A stretch of DNA of 64,000 bases from Microdochium bolleyi. Lineage: Eukaryota; Ascomycota; Sordariomycetes; Xylariales; Microdochiaceae. Shown piece by piece: positions 10,649-19,817 of the stretch. The first letter of the stretch is position 1. The number at the start of each line of letters is the position of its first letter. The notes below the pieces were generated by a model. That model ran no database searches and was not told where the DNA came from. It saw only the letters and a list, made by a program, of their open reading frames with translations. The position numbers and the translations under genes were made by a program. The DNA lies in the NCBI GenBank assembly GCA_001566295.1, contig KQ964283.1, positions 4,801-68,800 of the forward strand, written 5' to 3'.

Positions 10649-10823
10649 TCCACGAGGTTTCCCACCTCAGGTCTGACATCTTCTTTCCTGAACACAACAT
10701 CAACTTTCTTCCCGGTCATAGTCTCTTCAACCCAACTCTACTGTCATACTCGTCACCCCAACCCTATCACACGTGACCATCAACTAAACCAAGTGTACAT
10801 CATTTGAAGTTCGAACATCCACC

Positions 10824-12470
10824 ATGAGCCACCATAACGAGGAGACTAGCTGCGCTCCCCAGTGGCGTCCCATAGCCAATGTTTCAGGACTCCCACCCTC
10901 CGGAGGGCGATCCAGAGATCAAATTCCAAGCAACGCAAAATCCCGGGTCGATACCAATCCCGGACGTTCTCAGGCAAATAGTTTGCCCCCAATAGTGGGA
11001 GGAAACGCTGCAGAAATAGACGCCACCAAAGCTGGCACCTCGACCTCCTCAAAGATGGCACAGGCCAAACAACCTACCGCAGCAGTACAATACCCCTCGG
11101 TGCTTGCCAGCGAGAGGAACGGGCTCAAAAAATCTCAAATCAGTGCTCCATTCACTAATGGCCAGTCTTTGAACGGCTCACGTCAACCGGGCAGCCGCCC
11201 TTCCTCCGGGGGCTCCCGCACTTCCCATGATCCGGGACTGCCCTCACTCAGAGAACCATCTAGACTCGACGTTAGCGCCGCAAGACGAGGGCATGATGGC
11301 AATTCTGGGCATTCCCTGGTAGCTAAGGGGACACTGACTGGAGAAAAGAACATTGCAAGAGCAATCGCGCCCAACGACGGCAGCTCCAGCTCCTCGGAGA
11401 CTTCGCAGGTCCAAGGACCTGGCGGAGTAGTGCAAGGCCAAGCGCAGCTGGCCGGCGAGGGTCCCGGGCGCGCAGGATCCCCAAACAGCGCCTGCGTCGC
11501 TGAGAACTTGGACTTGGCCAGTTCTGGCGGACTGGCTAGGGCCGCCATCCCTACCAGCAACGAGCCTAGAGCGCGGGCATCAGCACCGCAGAGCAATCTT
11601 GCAGCTTCGTCTGCCGTCTGCTCTATGGACACCCCACCAGGTACTTTGCAGCGCGAACCGGCCGAGAACGCGAAGTCATCAGCACCTGGCGAGGTTGTGA
11701 CCCAGCCTTCAACTCACCAGGAGGAATCGATGTCTGAGCAACCGTTTCCTGAAGGTCACAAAATGAGCTTGGGCAGCGTCCTTCAGGAGCCAACAGTCCT
11801 GGAGTCTCGTGGCTCAAAACGAACTTCAGATGAGGGAGGGTCATCGCCAATGACGAAGAGGCAGAGGGGTGATAGGTGGCATAAGGGCGATGGGATCAAG
11901 ATCGAAGTATCTCGTCCAGTGTGTAACCCGTTCACCAACCTCACCCTCACCAAAGATTCCACGACGGATCACATCAAGTACTCCGCTTCATGGGTGCCAT
12001 CATTCGTCCCACCTTCGTCTTTCAGATGTGACGAACCCTGGAACAGGCTAAAGACCCTGGTACTCGAGTCTTATGGGGAGGCCGGCATGACGAAGCTGTA
12101 TGAGGCAGTGAGACGCAGAAGGACCAAGAAATCCCAGACAGCCAAGAACGCAATCGAGATCAGCGATGACAAGGCCAACCAGTATTTCACTCCCAAGGGC
12201 TACCCCACCTATGACATCGTCGCGTTCCATATCGACCACGATAAAGAAGAGCGGCTTCGTGTCCTGGTCAAGTGGCAAGACACTGAAGTGGAGCTTAAAG
12301 ACCTGGAAATAGCTGGCCTGTGTCTTGCAAAGAAACTGACGAGGGCTCAGTTCGGCGGAGAAGTGTGGGAGACTGAAGCAAAGCTTGCGGGATTCGGGTC
12401 TGCTAAGCCTTATTGCAGGATCTGCACGTCCAATGTTTTTTGCCCAATACACGAAGCTATTGATGATTGA
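10824..12470 (+). CDS. nuclear protein with chromo-like C-terminal modules, 548 aa
   Basis: Residues 1-330 are low-complexity (Ser, Gly, Pro, Gln, Ala). Basic clusters near 330-355 (KRTSDEG, then MTKRQRGDRW) look like a bipartite nuclear signal. The folded part is the last 170 residues. Module 1 (about 385-435) has the strand pattern IKYSASWVP followed by a Trp-x-x-Leu helix and G-x-x-G. Module 2 (463-522) has LRVLVKWQDTEVELKDLE, like a chromodomain strand core. A C-terminal C-x2-C-x5-C-x2-H group (531-543) may bind zinc. Both modules recur in the same order in the gene at 15193-16032, so they are paralogues. The role is probably chromatin binding, inferred from the chromo-like strands and the JmjC-SET neighbour. 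No aromatic cage is certain. Confidence 0.68.
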   Translation: MSHHNEETSCAPQWRPIANVSGLPPSGGRSRDQIPSNAKSRVDTNPGRSQANSLPPIVGGNAAEIDATKAGTSTSSKMAQAKQPTAAVQYPSVLASERNGLKKSQISAPFTNGQSLNGSRQPGSRPSSGGSRTSHDPGLPSLREPSRLDVSAARRGHDGNSGHSLVAKGTLTGEKNIARAIAPNDGSSSSSETSQVQGPGGVVQGQAQLAGEGPGRAGSPNSACVAENLDLASSGGLARAAIPTSNEPRARASAPQSNLAASSAVCSMDTPPGTLQREPAENAKSSAPGEVVTQPSTHQEESMSEQPFPEGHKMSLGSVLQEPTVLESRGSKRTSDEGGSSPMTKRQRGDRWHKGDGIKIEVSRPVCNPFTNLTLTKDSTTDHIKYSASWVPSFVPPSSFRCDEPWNRLKTLVLESYGEAGMTKLYEAVRRRRTKKSQTAKNAIEISDDKANQYFTPKGYPTYDIVAFHIDHDKEERLRVLVKWQDTEVELKDLEIAGLCLAKKLTRAQFGGEVWETEAKLAGFGSAKPYCRICTSNVFCPIHEAIDD

Positions 12471-13339
12471 TTGGTAAATAACGATCAGACAGGAGCAAAT
12501 TGGAGGAGTTTTCTCAGGATTTATCAGCATTGTCTTTGACGATTGAGCTAGTGTTCTATATTATAACGGTTTTATGAATACCTGTGTCTCCAGACCTTTC
12601 ATATACTTATATTCCATCTACCCTTGTGGCCGCCCAACTATTTCATTCATTCTAGAAGCCCTTGTGACCTTTATGATATAGTTTCTCGCGTGATTGGAAG
12701 TATTATTTACACTACTCTGCTCCTTCTAGGTAGTCAGCAAGAGAGCTCTGCAGAGCCTCTCTAACCAATTTGCACGTAACGCCAGATAGCATCTCAGGAG
12801 ATCGCAGGGAAAGTGGGTAATCAGTATCGGCCTCTTTAGGTCTATGTACCTTAATCCCTCTGATCTGGACATGCATCGGGGAGCTCTTATCAGCCGAACA
12901 TGCCGGTTTATATCATATCCTCTCAGTTTGCGCTGGTTTGTATCGTTACTATTCGGCGTTCTGCTCGATCCCACTCTTTTGCGAACTGGTTCATCGGCTC
13001 AAGGGGCACCTGGCAGTTTAGAGCTCGGGTTTAGGCGCACACGGATCTGTCCGAGGTTTATATTGGTCTATTATCTCGACAGTCTCTGGTCTCTGCTTGG
13101 AGCGTATGGGATTAAGTATAACCGGACTCAGGCAATCCAGGCTATAACGCAAGATCTCTATATTCATGTATATTGGCATTGGCTTGAGCGACAGGTCATA
13201 TTCTCTAAATTCAGACATCACCAACAATACATAGTGTGGTCCAGGCGAGTAAATATTATGCATACTTTAGAACGTTTGAGAACAATCCTAATTCGCCCTA
13301 ATGATAATACCACGACGTTATTGATGTATAGCCATGTGT
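12471..13339. other. AT-rich region, probably decayed repeat
   Basis: A 177-codon plus-strand ORF (12844-13377) and shorter minus-strand ORFs overlap each other and the end of the F-box-like gene, with aromatic-rich random composition. No transposon domain could be identified. I treat it as decayed repeat. Confidence 0.45.
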
Positions 13340-14203
13340 TCAGTGCCTATTATTCCTCAAAGCCAAGAAATCACTAATACTCAAGCCGAGACCGATATCA
13401 TAGAACTCGGACAGCAGCGCAAGAACTTCCCATCGATCGCAGCTGACTTGCTCATTACATACGTAATTAGCAAGGTCAGGACTGCAGTCCGGTGCTCCTA
13501 GAACTGGCTGCTGCTGTTCTTCAAGGTCGAGTATATGAATGTGAAGTTCGTTGGTGCTCTGTCGTAAGAATACCAATTCATCCATCATGAATTCGACGGT
13601 GTACCAGCTGGAGGGCATGTCAATGTACAGCCGGCTCCACGTGAATCTGTGCGGGTACAGGCACGTCGCCCACTTGTCCATAACTTCGTCGGCGGGGATC
13701 GCATAGTTCTGTGCAGCGGCGGTATCCTCGTCGATGAAGAACTCTTCCATGTATTGTCGAGCCGAATTGTCGAAGCATATCGGTCTGCCAGCAAACTCCG
13801 AGCCTAGGGAAAGCCGAGCGCTTATAGGAAATGGTAGTTCCTGGAGTCCTGTTTTCCCTTGACTATCTTGAGAGCACGGGAAGACTATGTTCATTGCGCA
13901 CTTGAACGCTTCCAAGTCGACTGGTCGAGAGAATCTGAAGCCCACAGTCTTGTGCGTCGTTGCGATAAACTCGTGAGTGATTCTTTTCGAGACCATGAAC
14001 GGCAGATTTCTCAAGGTGCCAGTGCTGTCTCTTTCAACGTCTAGGAAGATGGTATGGTGCGTCCTGACCTTTATATTCGCAGTGCCAGGTTGAATGATAT
14101 GCTCTCGAAACTTTCCCGGAGTACGTGTAGTATCGAGACTCCATGCAATCGCGAAGTATAGCATATGGCGAATCTCGGGAGGGATCTCTATGAAGGTCAC
14201 CAT
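13340..14203 (-). CDS. F-box-like domain protein, 287 aa
   Basis: The protein opens with FIEIPPEIRHMLYFAI, the hydrophobic-Pro-x-Glu-Ile pattern of the short F-box-like motif common in fungal orphan proteins. The rest (residues 40-287) is a mixed alpha/beta region with no catalytic motif; an acidic, Gln-rich loop (LEEQQQ) lies near residue 235. F-box proteins bring substrates to SCF ubiquitin ligases through Skp1. The recognition part here is unknown. It is encoded in one exon and sits between the two chromo-like paralogues, on the opposite strand. The motif is weak, so a structural relative that does not bind Skp1 is possible. Confidence 0.6.
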   Translation of the reverse strand: MVTFIEIPPEIRHMLYFAIAWSLDTTRTPGKFREHIIQPGTANIKVRTHHTIFLDVERDSTGTLRNLPFMVSKRITHEFIATTHKTVGFRFSRPVDLEAFKCAMNIVFPCSQDSQGKTGLQELPFPISARLSLGSEFAGRPICFDNSARQYMEEFFIDEDTAAAQNYAIPADEVMDKWATCLYPHRFTWSRLYIDMPSSWYTVEFMMDELVFLRQSTNELHIHILDLEEQQQPVLGAPDCSPDLANYVCNEQVSCDRWEVLALLSEFYDIGLGLSISDFLALRNNRH

Positions 14204-14299
14204 GTCGCTGTGTCGTCTTGAGCTATCTCAGGGTTAGCCCTGGAAGAAAGAGTATGCCAGATCGAGAGCAAGTACTCCGAGTTGAAGTGCGAGGCTGTC

Positions 14300-14306
14300 T
14301 TATATA
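14300..14306 (-). promoter_or_regulatory. TATA box of the F-box-like gene
   Basis: TATATAA on the minus strand lies about 97 bp before the ATG at 14203, and the sequence between is CT-rich as in fungal leaders. Confidence 0.4.
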
Positions 14307-15192
14307 AGTATGCCAGCATGTATGTGTTTCATATCCACTTGGTCCTGGTAATGGTCTCTGTGAAAGTGACAAAGCTCGGGCCTTCATCACCGTTGGCCGT
14401 AATGGCCTCCTGGTTATCCTTCACTACTCGAGGCAGGTTCCGGAATCAACTGGACACTGGTTCAGATCGATTGTGGTGCCATCTCTGGTGGTTTCTGCCA
14501 ATAGCCTTGACACTTGGTCAAGAGGTCGATCACACGAGCTAACGGCGTTCCTTCGGCGCCACATGGGCGCGGCCGTACGACATCGCCCGGAGGGCCGCAT
14601 CCCCGGCAGGGTCCCACACACCTCAGAGCATTCACCCCACTCCTGCCCGTGGCGGCATTAGACCCGGACGCGCGCGCTTACATCGTTGACGATAGCCCTG
14701 TTCTGCCTCGCCATATGTCCTGGGATAAGAGCAGGCGTGAGACAAACAGCAGCGTCCGCCGTGGTCCAATTTGGTGCTGAGGATGCTAACAGCTGCGGGC
14801 GACGCCTGGGCCCCCCAGCCTGGTTCCCTGACGGTCCCACAAGCTCGGCAACACCAATGGCCGATGTGGCCACCGGTGTGTTGGTTGTCCAAGACTACCC
14901 GGAAAGCTGCGGACCTGCCCTCATCTGCATGCATGGCAATATCCAAACCCATGGAACCAACTTGGCGAGTCGATTTTGCAGAAGAGTCGCGCTCGAATGT
15001 TGGTCGAGCACTGACGGACCAAAGTCCTAGCCTATCTCAGCCAATGCGACGTTACGGATCCACCCCTATAATTGTGTATTTGAAGACACAGCTTGCCGGA
15101 ATGCCTCATCCACTTCCCACCACATTCTCTCCATATTGTGTTTCATCCCTTTTTCGTATTCCCAGCCTATAAGGCTTCTCGGCGTCTACGCT
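14307..15192. other. intergenic, no convincing gene
   Basis: Overlapping GC-rich ORFs exist on both strands (about 14630-15030) but they shadow one another and show no splice-consistent extension or known motif. The last 130 bp are CT-rich and form the likely promoter of the gene at 15193. Confidence 0.4.
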
Positions 15193-16032
15193 ATGCAGGC
15201 AATGCCGCCGAAACATGCCGGTCCGACTAACGGTGCACGCCTGGACGTGTTCTCCCATGATAAGCAAGAGCCATTGTACTTCCCTCGGCTGCAAATACCA
15301 CCGCTCTCTCCCTTCCTGAAAGTGGAGGCTGGGGAAGCATATCCATACCTCGAATCCGACTATTGCACAAACACCAGCGACATCCGAACAAGTGACGGCG
15401 AAGGCTTGCTACCAAAGATTGATGAGCCCGAGACATTCAACCTGCAGCTTCTCGCCAATACAGCATTGCGACTGCAGGCAGGTTCTGGTCAACAGACGTC
15501 CAAATGTGCAAGCGTTTCTCCGCCTGAGGCTATGGCCAGCCAAGGAGATAACGACAGGCCGGAGCTGGAGTCGCCACCCGGTTTTCCAGAACACGAACTT
15601 CGCTACACTTGTATGTGCGCCGACGCCTACTACGAGTTCGAGGACCTACTACTGGTCCTAGATCCATACACAAGACACCTCAGATACTTTCTCAGATGGG
15701 CGCGCTCTGAAGTATCTCCTGGAGCTTTCGTTGGAGACAGAACGTGGAAGAATTTGGAATGGGTAGTGCTCAATACCTGTGGACAACGTGGCTTGGAGGT
15801 TTTGAGACACACCAGTGCTACGGAAGACCACTTCACATCTTCTGACACATACACGGCTGTCGCTGTCTATCCCTACCTTGAAACAGACGGCAGGCTTCAC
15901 CTCAGCGTTGAATGGGAAAATACCGAGGTTAAGCTTTCCTTCTTTGACAAATCGGCCTTGAAGATGGTAGAAAGACGCATCTTGAATGACTTCGGCGAAG
16001 CTATATGGGCCGCTGAAGCACAAGGACTCTGA
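15193..16032 (+). CDS. chromo-like paralogue of 10824 gene, 279 aa
   Basis: The frame opens upstream at a TTG. The first ATG is 15193, with another at 15202. The N-terminal 120 residues are of low complexity. Module 1 (about 155-215) has LRYFLRWARSEVSPGAF, a Trp-Lys-Asn-Leu helix and CGQRGLEVL. Module 2 (about 218-278) has LHLSVEWENTEVKL and ends with FGEAIWAAEA. The same two modules, spacing and closing FG(G/E)-x-(V/I)W-x-x-EA signature occur in the 548-residue protein at 10824, so the two genes are duplicates that have diverged strongly at the N terminus. This copy lacks the nuclear-signal region and the C-terminal Cys/His group. Probably a nuclear reader or scaffold. The relationship is well supported; the function is inferred. 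Confidence 0.65.
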   Translation: MQAMPPKHAGPTNGARLDVFSHDKQEPLYFPRLQIPPLSPFLKVEAGEAYPYLESDYCTNTSDIRTSDGEGLLPKIDEPETFNLQLLANTALRLQAGSGQQTSKCASVSPPEAMASQGDNDRPELESPPGFPEHELRYTCMCADAYYEFEDLLLVLDPYTRHLRYFLRWARSEVSPGAFVGDRTWKNLEWVVLNTCGQRGLEVLRHTSATEDHFTSSDTYTAVAVYPYLETDGRLHLSVEWENTEVKLSFFDKSALKMVERRILNDFGEAIWAAEAQGL

Positions 16033-16260
16033 AAGATCGTTTGATTCCGAGGCCAGACGCACCCGTGCGAAGGAGATAGATCACCCCCACTCCCATAATG
16101 TATGCATTGATCTTGTCTACTCACTTCTGTCTATTCCATAGTATTTGTAGTATCAATCAAAATGAATAATCAAAGCCTGATTCAAAATCCATGGTAATGA
16201 TGAGGCAATTTAAACACGTGGAGAACGCCTAATACATGATAAGACGCCTGAGGAAACATG

Positions 16261-16546
16261 TTATGAGAATGCCTGCCCTCCTTCGCATCCTTCGAACGTC
16301 ACAGTCATAGCGTGGAGAGGATCAATTCTACACTCATTAGTTCACATTCCCGGATGACTCGAGAAGTACTTACAAAAAGACAATCCTCCGAGACCATTTC
16401 ATCGACTGGAAACCTTCGAGGGGTCGCAGGCGAAGATTTGCTCCTTGATTTGAAAAGAAGTTCTGATAACACTCGAATATACCTCGACTTGACGATAAAG
16501 GTAGAGTAGCTATCCATGGTAGGTGTTTTATCTGGGAATCTCCCAT
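16261..16546 (-). CDS. small spliced orphan, 79 aa
   Basis: Assembled by hand. Exon 1 is 16546-16374, the intron 16373-16328 (GTAAGT donor, GAACTAAT branch, GTGTAG acceptor, 46 nt), exon 2 16327-16261. The phases agree (240 nt, 80 codons) and both exons end in stops if unspliced. The product begins MGDSQIKHLPW, has a central FECYQNFFSNQ segment, and closes with a short strand-like region (AMTVTFEGCEGG). No signal peptide and no known family. The consensus intron is the main support. Confidence 0.5.
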
Positions 16547-16723
16547 AGACTGGTGACACTCATAGCTGTTCTACATCTGTCCGCGACTTTGACAGAGATT
16601 TAAAGGAGACAGCTTTGCTAGCACATGACCTTAGTTGCGGGCTAACCTGTGCTATCTTTAGCGCAATTCCTAGAGCGGACGGTTGGTCATAGGAGGTGCC
16701 GGAAATCGTTTAAGCGTCTTACG

Positions 16724-17370
16724 CGCCGGACCAGTGGAGAATACGGCTCCGTAGTGGTCGGGAAGCTAGCCAATAAATTAAAGGGGGAAGCGCTGGTCGG
16801 CCGGCGCCTGACAAGCGGCGACTCCGAAGTCAGTGTGCTCCGCCTGAGGGACATCAGCCGAGCCGGGGCCGGGTTGACCACGGCTCCGCGGCGGGGCGCT
16901 GCTATACTTGCAATTTCTCTAGAGCCTTTCTTCTCACACACAATTGGCTACTGCAAGATACGTCAAGCGGCTAACATTAGCTTCTGCTTCTTCGTGTCCA
17001 AGTCAGGGCATACCTACTCTAGTGGGATGTTGGTCAGGGTATTGCGCCTCTGCACGGGAATCATCATTATACCCCGCACGGCGCCGGCTTGGCGAGTGGC
17101 CTCCGGACTCCACTCGTCACCTGGCTTTGTTACCATAATTAAGCCGGGAGGCGGATTCCGGGTAAGGTGGGTTACAGATCCGGAATTACCAGAAATCAAG
17201 CCAATGACTGATCGATCATAAGCGCTGGTCGGCCGGCAAGTGACCCACTATCGGCCCTCCGAAATAGCGCTCCGGGAGAAGACCCATAATACGCAAGAAA
17301 CCGGGAACGGGTCGGATCCGGACAACTACAGCTCCGTCGTCACGGGACTACAAGCCAATGGGTGATCGTT
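16724..17370. repeat. diverged direct repeats sharing AGCGCTGGTCGGCCGGC
   Basis: An 18-bp identical word (AAGCGCTGGTCGGCCGGC) lies at 16788-16805 and 17220-17237. Around it, stretches resembling ACGGCTCCGTAGTGG and AAGCCAATG recur near 16735, 17190 and 17325. The copies differ at many sites. The long ORF across this region (16649-17221) has no protein-like features. The 10-mer AGCGCTGGTC is also the core of the 6.8 kb palindrome. Confidence 0.5.
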
Positions 17371-17647
17371 TTCAAGCGCCGACAGGCTGACGTGTCATCA
17401 ACTACCCAAGCCTGAACTTGCGTAGCTTCGTAGAGAGGCTGGGTTATGGGGAGGGGGGAGACTACACACCAATCTGTGCCGGAGCCCGGCATGCGCCTAA
17501 CCCCCATGTAGGCAGGTAGGACGCAAAAAGCGCTCTCATGAGACTTACAGTCACTTATATGCACAGGTAAGTACGCGAGGGAGGACATTACCTCACGAGA
17601 AGGCCAAGTGTTTCATGCAATGAGGACATTGTATTAACGGAACGCTA

Positions 17648-18397
17648 TCATCCGATCATCTGTCTCTTCCGTGGTGGCTCGGAGGGCGGATACGCCTCAG
17701 CTTTCCTCTTTATACAATAAAACCCAAATGTCGTTTCGTGTCGGATCAGAGGTGGAGGCAGCACTAATGGGGATCTTGCCTCCAGATCTTCCAAGCGCGA
17801 TGCTAATTGTGGTAGCATCACCGGGGTCTGTACCCCAAGACCTTCGAAGTGCGAGTCTGATTGCGGCGAAAAACATAGCGAAGGGGGGGATGGTGCTAGG
17901 GAGTGCGTACAGAACTCTAGCCAGTCGCAACATGTGTCGGAATGCTGCGACCAAGGATGCCATGCGGGGCGTGACTCTGAAGCAGTGCTGGTATTGCTCA
18001 AACTGTACGCACTGATATTCGGATCAAAACGGAGCACGATGGTTGCCCGCTTCCCGGGGCCCAACTCCCAACTGCCATGAATCGTTTTCCACGGGCATTG
18101 CCGTTTGTGGTAGAGTCCAGCATGGAATGTGATGTAGATTATGTAAAAGTCGTCCGTGTTGGCAGTGACGGGATCGGACTGAGGGTCACCCGAGCGGAAC
18201 CATTCGCTTATGAAGCCGGTGGTGTTTGTGACTAATGCGAACCGGCGCGCTGTGACGTCCCCAACACCGAAACACTCTAGCTCGACATACATACCCTCGA
18301 AGGGCTCTTCGTTCCCCCCAACTACAGTGCAGGTGATTGGCGTCATGTTGGAATGTGGAAACTTTGTCCGAGAGTTGCGGATAGCAGAGGAGCTCAT
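17648..18397 (-). CDS. transthyretin/HIUase-like domain protein, 249 aa
   Basis: Residues about 18-125 resemble the transthyretin fold used by 5-hydroxyisourate hydrolases. There is a PITCTVVGG first strand, a small residue plus MYVELECFG second strand, a loop, then TNTTGFISEWFRSG (the family's T-x-x-x-G-R/F-I), an IIYITFHAGLY strand and LGPGKRATIVLRFDP. The C-terminal YRGS tetrapeptide needed for uricolytic HIUases is not visible, so an enzyme is unlikely and a binding or scaffold role is more plausible. The C-terminal half is Pro/Ser-rich and ends with basic PPRKRQMIG, a possible nuclear signal. One exon; ATG 18397, with an alternative at residue 18. The fold call is by motif only. Confidence 0.45.
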   Translation of the reverse strand: MSSSAIRNSRTKFPHSNMTPITCTVVGGNEEPFEGMYVELECFGVGDVTARRFALVTNTTGFISEWFRSGDPQSDPVTANTDDFYIIYITFHAGLYHKRQCPWKTIHGSWELGPGKRATIVLRFDPNISAYSLSNTSTASESRPAWHPWSQHSDTCCDWLEFCTHSLAPSPPSLCFSPQSDSHFEGLGVQTPVMLPQLASRLEDLEARSPLVLPPPLIRHETTFGFYCIKRKAEAYPPSEPPRKRQMIG

Positions 18398-18630
18398 GTG
18401 TAGGGGCAGCCGACCGATCTTATAGTGTCAGACTACCCAAGCCCGCCGGCCAGCTACGTATTAAAGTGTCTAGCTGCAGAATCTTGCCGAGGGGAGCACC
18501 AACCAGAGTTACCCCTTGTACCCATCCCGGCGCTTAATTCATGGCTGTTCTTCTCGGGCACATAAATAGGTATCACTCGCGACGAACCACCTTACCTGGG
18601 AACTGGTTAATTATTCAAACTCGAGGCACT

Positions 18631-19272
18631 ATGTTCTCAGTGCTTCCTAATGAGCTGATCTTAGTGGTTTTAGACCATCTTCCCCTCCTCGACCAAGTAG
18701 CTATGGGAGCTGCCAACCGCAGAACACAAGCTCTGAGTCGCCGTCGGGTCGCACGACTTGCGTTACGGCAGTTCCCTTACCTGATCCTATGGGCAGCCGA
18801 AGTTGGTTTTCATGATCTGGTCGAGACGTTCCTCTTGGCTGGTGCTTCTCCTAATACGTCTTTCGAGACATATTTTCCGAAGCCTAAACGAAACAATGCC
18901 CGCCCGGTTGAGCGACAGGAGGGCCTCCTTCGCGGATTTTACAAGCACCACCACTGGTTTGCCTACTATAAGGATCCAGACCACCGTCCTCTGCCAGGCG
19001 AGCTTCATGGAAGCATTACAGAACAACCATTCAAAGGTTGCAGAGAACAGTCACCTGAAGTTGCAGAGCGGACGAACCACATCTGGTGGTCGACTCTTGA
19101 TGTAGCAAGATACAACTGCAAGGACAAAGTTGTCGAGCTTTTACTCCGATATGAGGCCAAAGTCGAGACGGTCTCCCGAGGACTGTGCTGTATGCGAATG
19201 TCAACCCTTGCAGGCCTCCTTCACGGTCATGATATGTGCATTGGCCTAGGCACAAGTTTTCGGTTAGGTTAG
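18631..19272 (+). CDS. F-box/ankyrin protein, C-terminally short, 213 aa
   Basis: MFSVLPNELILVVLDHLPLL is a clear F-box start. ATG 18631 is chosen because the motif begins there; an in-frame ATG at 18541 would add 30 residues. Residues about 50-75 (LILWAAEVGFHDLVETFLLA) form an ankyrin-type helix pair, and a second unit appears at 145-170 (WSTLDVARYNCKDKVVELLL). Most fungal F-box/ankyrin proteins have many more repeats; here the frame ends soon after the second unit with a composition change, so the gene may be truncated or have an unrecognised 3' exon. Role: substrate receptor of an SCF ubiquitin ligase. The sequence between the two units (Lys/Arg/Pro-rich) is an insertion. Confidence 0.6.
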   Translation: MFSVLPNELILVVLDHLPLLDQVAMGAANRRTQALSRRRVARLALRQFPYLILWAAEVGFHDLVETFLLAGASPNTSFETYFPKPKRNNARPVERQEGLLRGFYKHHHWFAYYKDPDHRPLPGELHGSITEQPFKGCREQSPEVAERTNHIWWSTLDVARYNCKDKVVELLLRYEAKVETVSRGLCCMRMSTLAGLLHGHDMCIGLGTSFRLG

Positions 19273-19817
19273 CTTAGTTTAGGACTCACGACTTCTATCG
19301 TTCTAAACAGAACATACCGGTCTAGGCCGGCAAATACTGACCCGTGCAACTTCCAGACGGCTCGTTGGAGAATTTTCGCTAACGACAAGCCAGTGGTTGT
19401 AGGCCGCCTAAGAACTCAAGTATGTCTCTTAGGGTTCTTCCAGCTGATATCGGGATCCCCCGTGCAGAAACGGAGGTGCTGCATCCTGTAAGACATTCGT
19501 GATGGTAAGCTTGTGCTCCGGATCGTCCCTTGAATATCTGAATGGTGCCTTCCATGCCCTCTTTGTGCCAGGAGAGGTGGACCATAACGCACCCTGATCA
19601 AGAAAGGGAACATTTCCCACGCACACTCTATCACCAGCTTAGACGCTGTTCATGGCGTGTTTTCTGTCGCTCACACAGTAGAGTCAACCCGTATCTGTGG
19701 TTCGGCTTTCCGCACATCTGCAGAGAGCACCAAGTGGTCTTCCCGCAAGTAGACTAGACCATTCTAATACGGGTATCTTCAATGCGAGCATTACCTACGA
19801 ACTAATGGTCCCGCCCG
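19273..19817. other. no gene seen
   Basis: Only shadow ORFs in several minus-strand frames. It may hold the lost end of the F-box/ankyrin gene, but no ankyrin signature was found. Confidence 0.45.

Noticed and set aside
14632..15030. Overlapping ORFs on both strands
   Set aside because: GC-rich DNA keeps several frames open. None has motifs, good starts or splice sites.
16649..17221. 190-codon plus-strand ORF
   Set aside because: It runs through diverged direct repeats with random composition and no motif. It is treated as non-coding.
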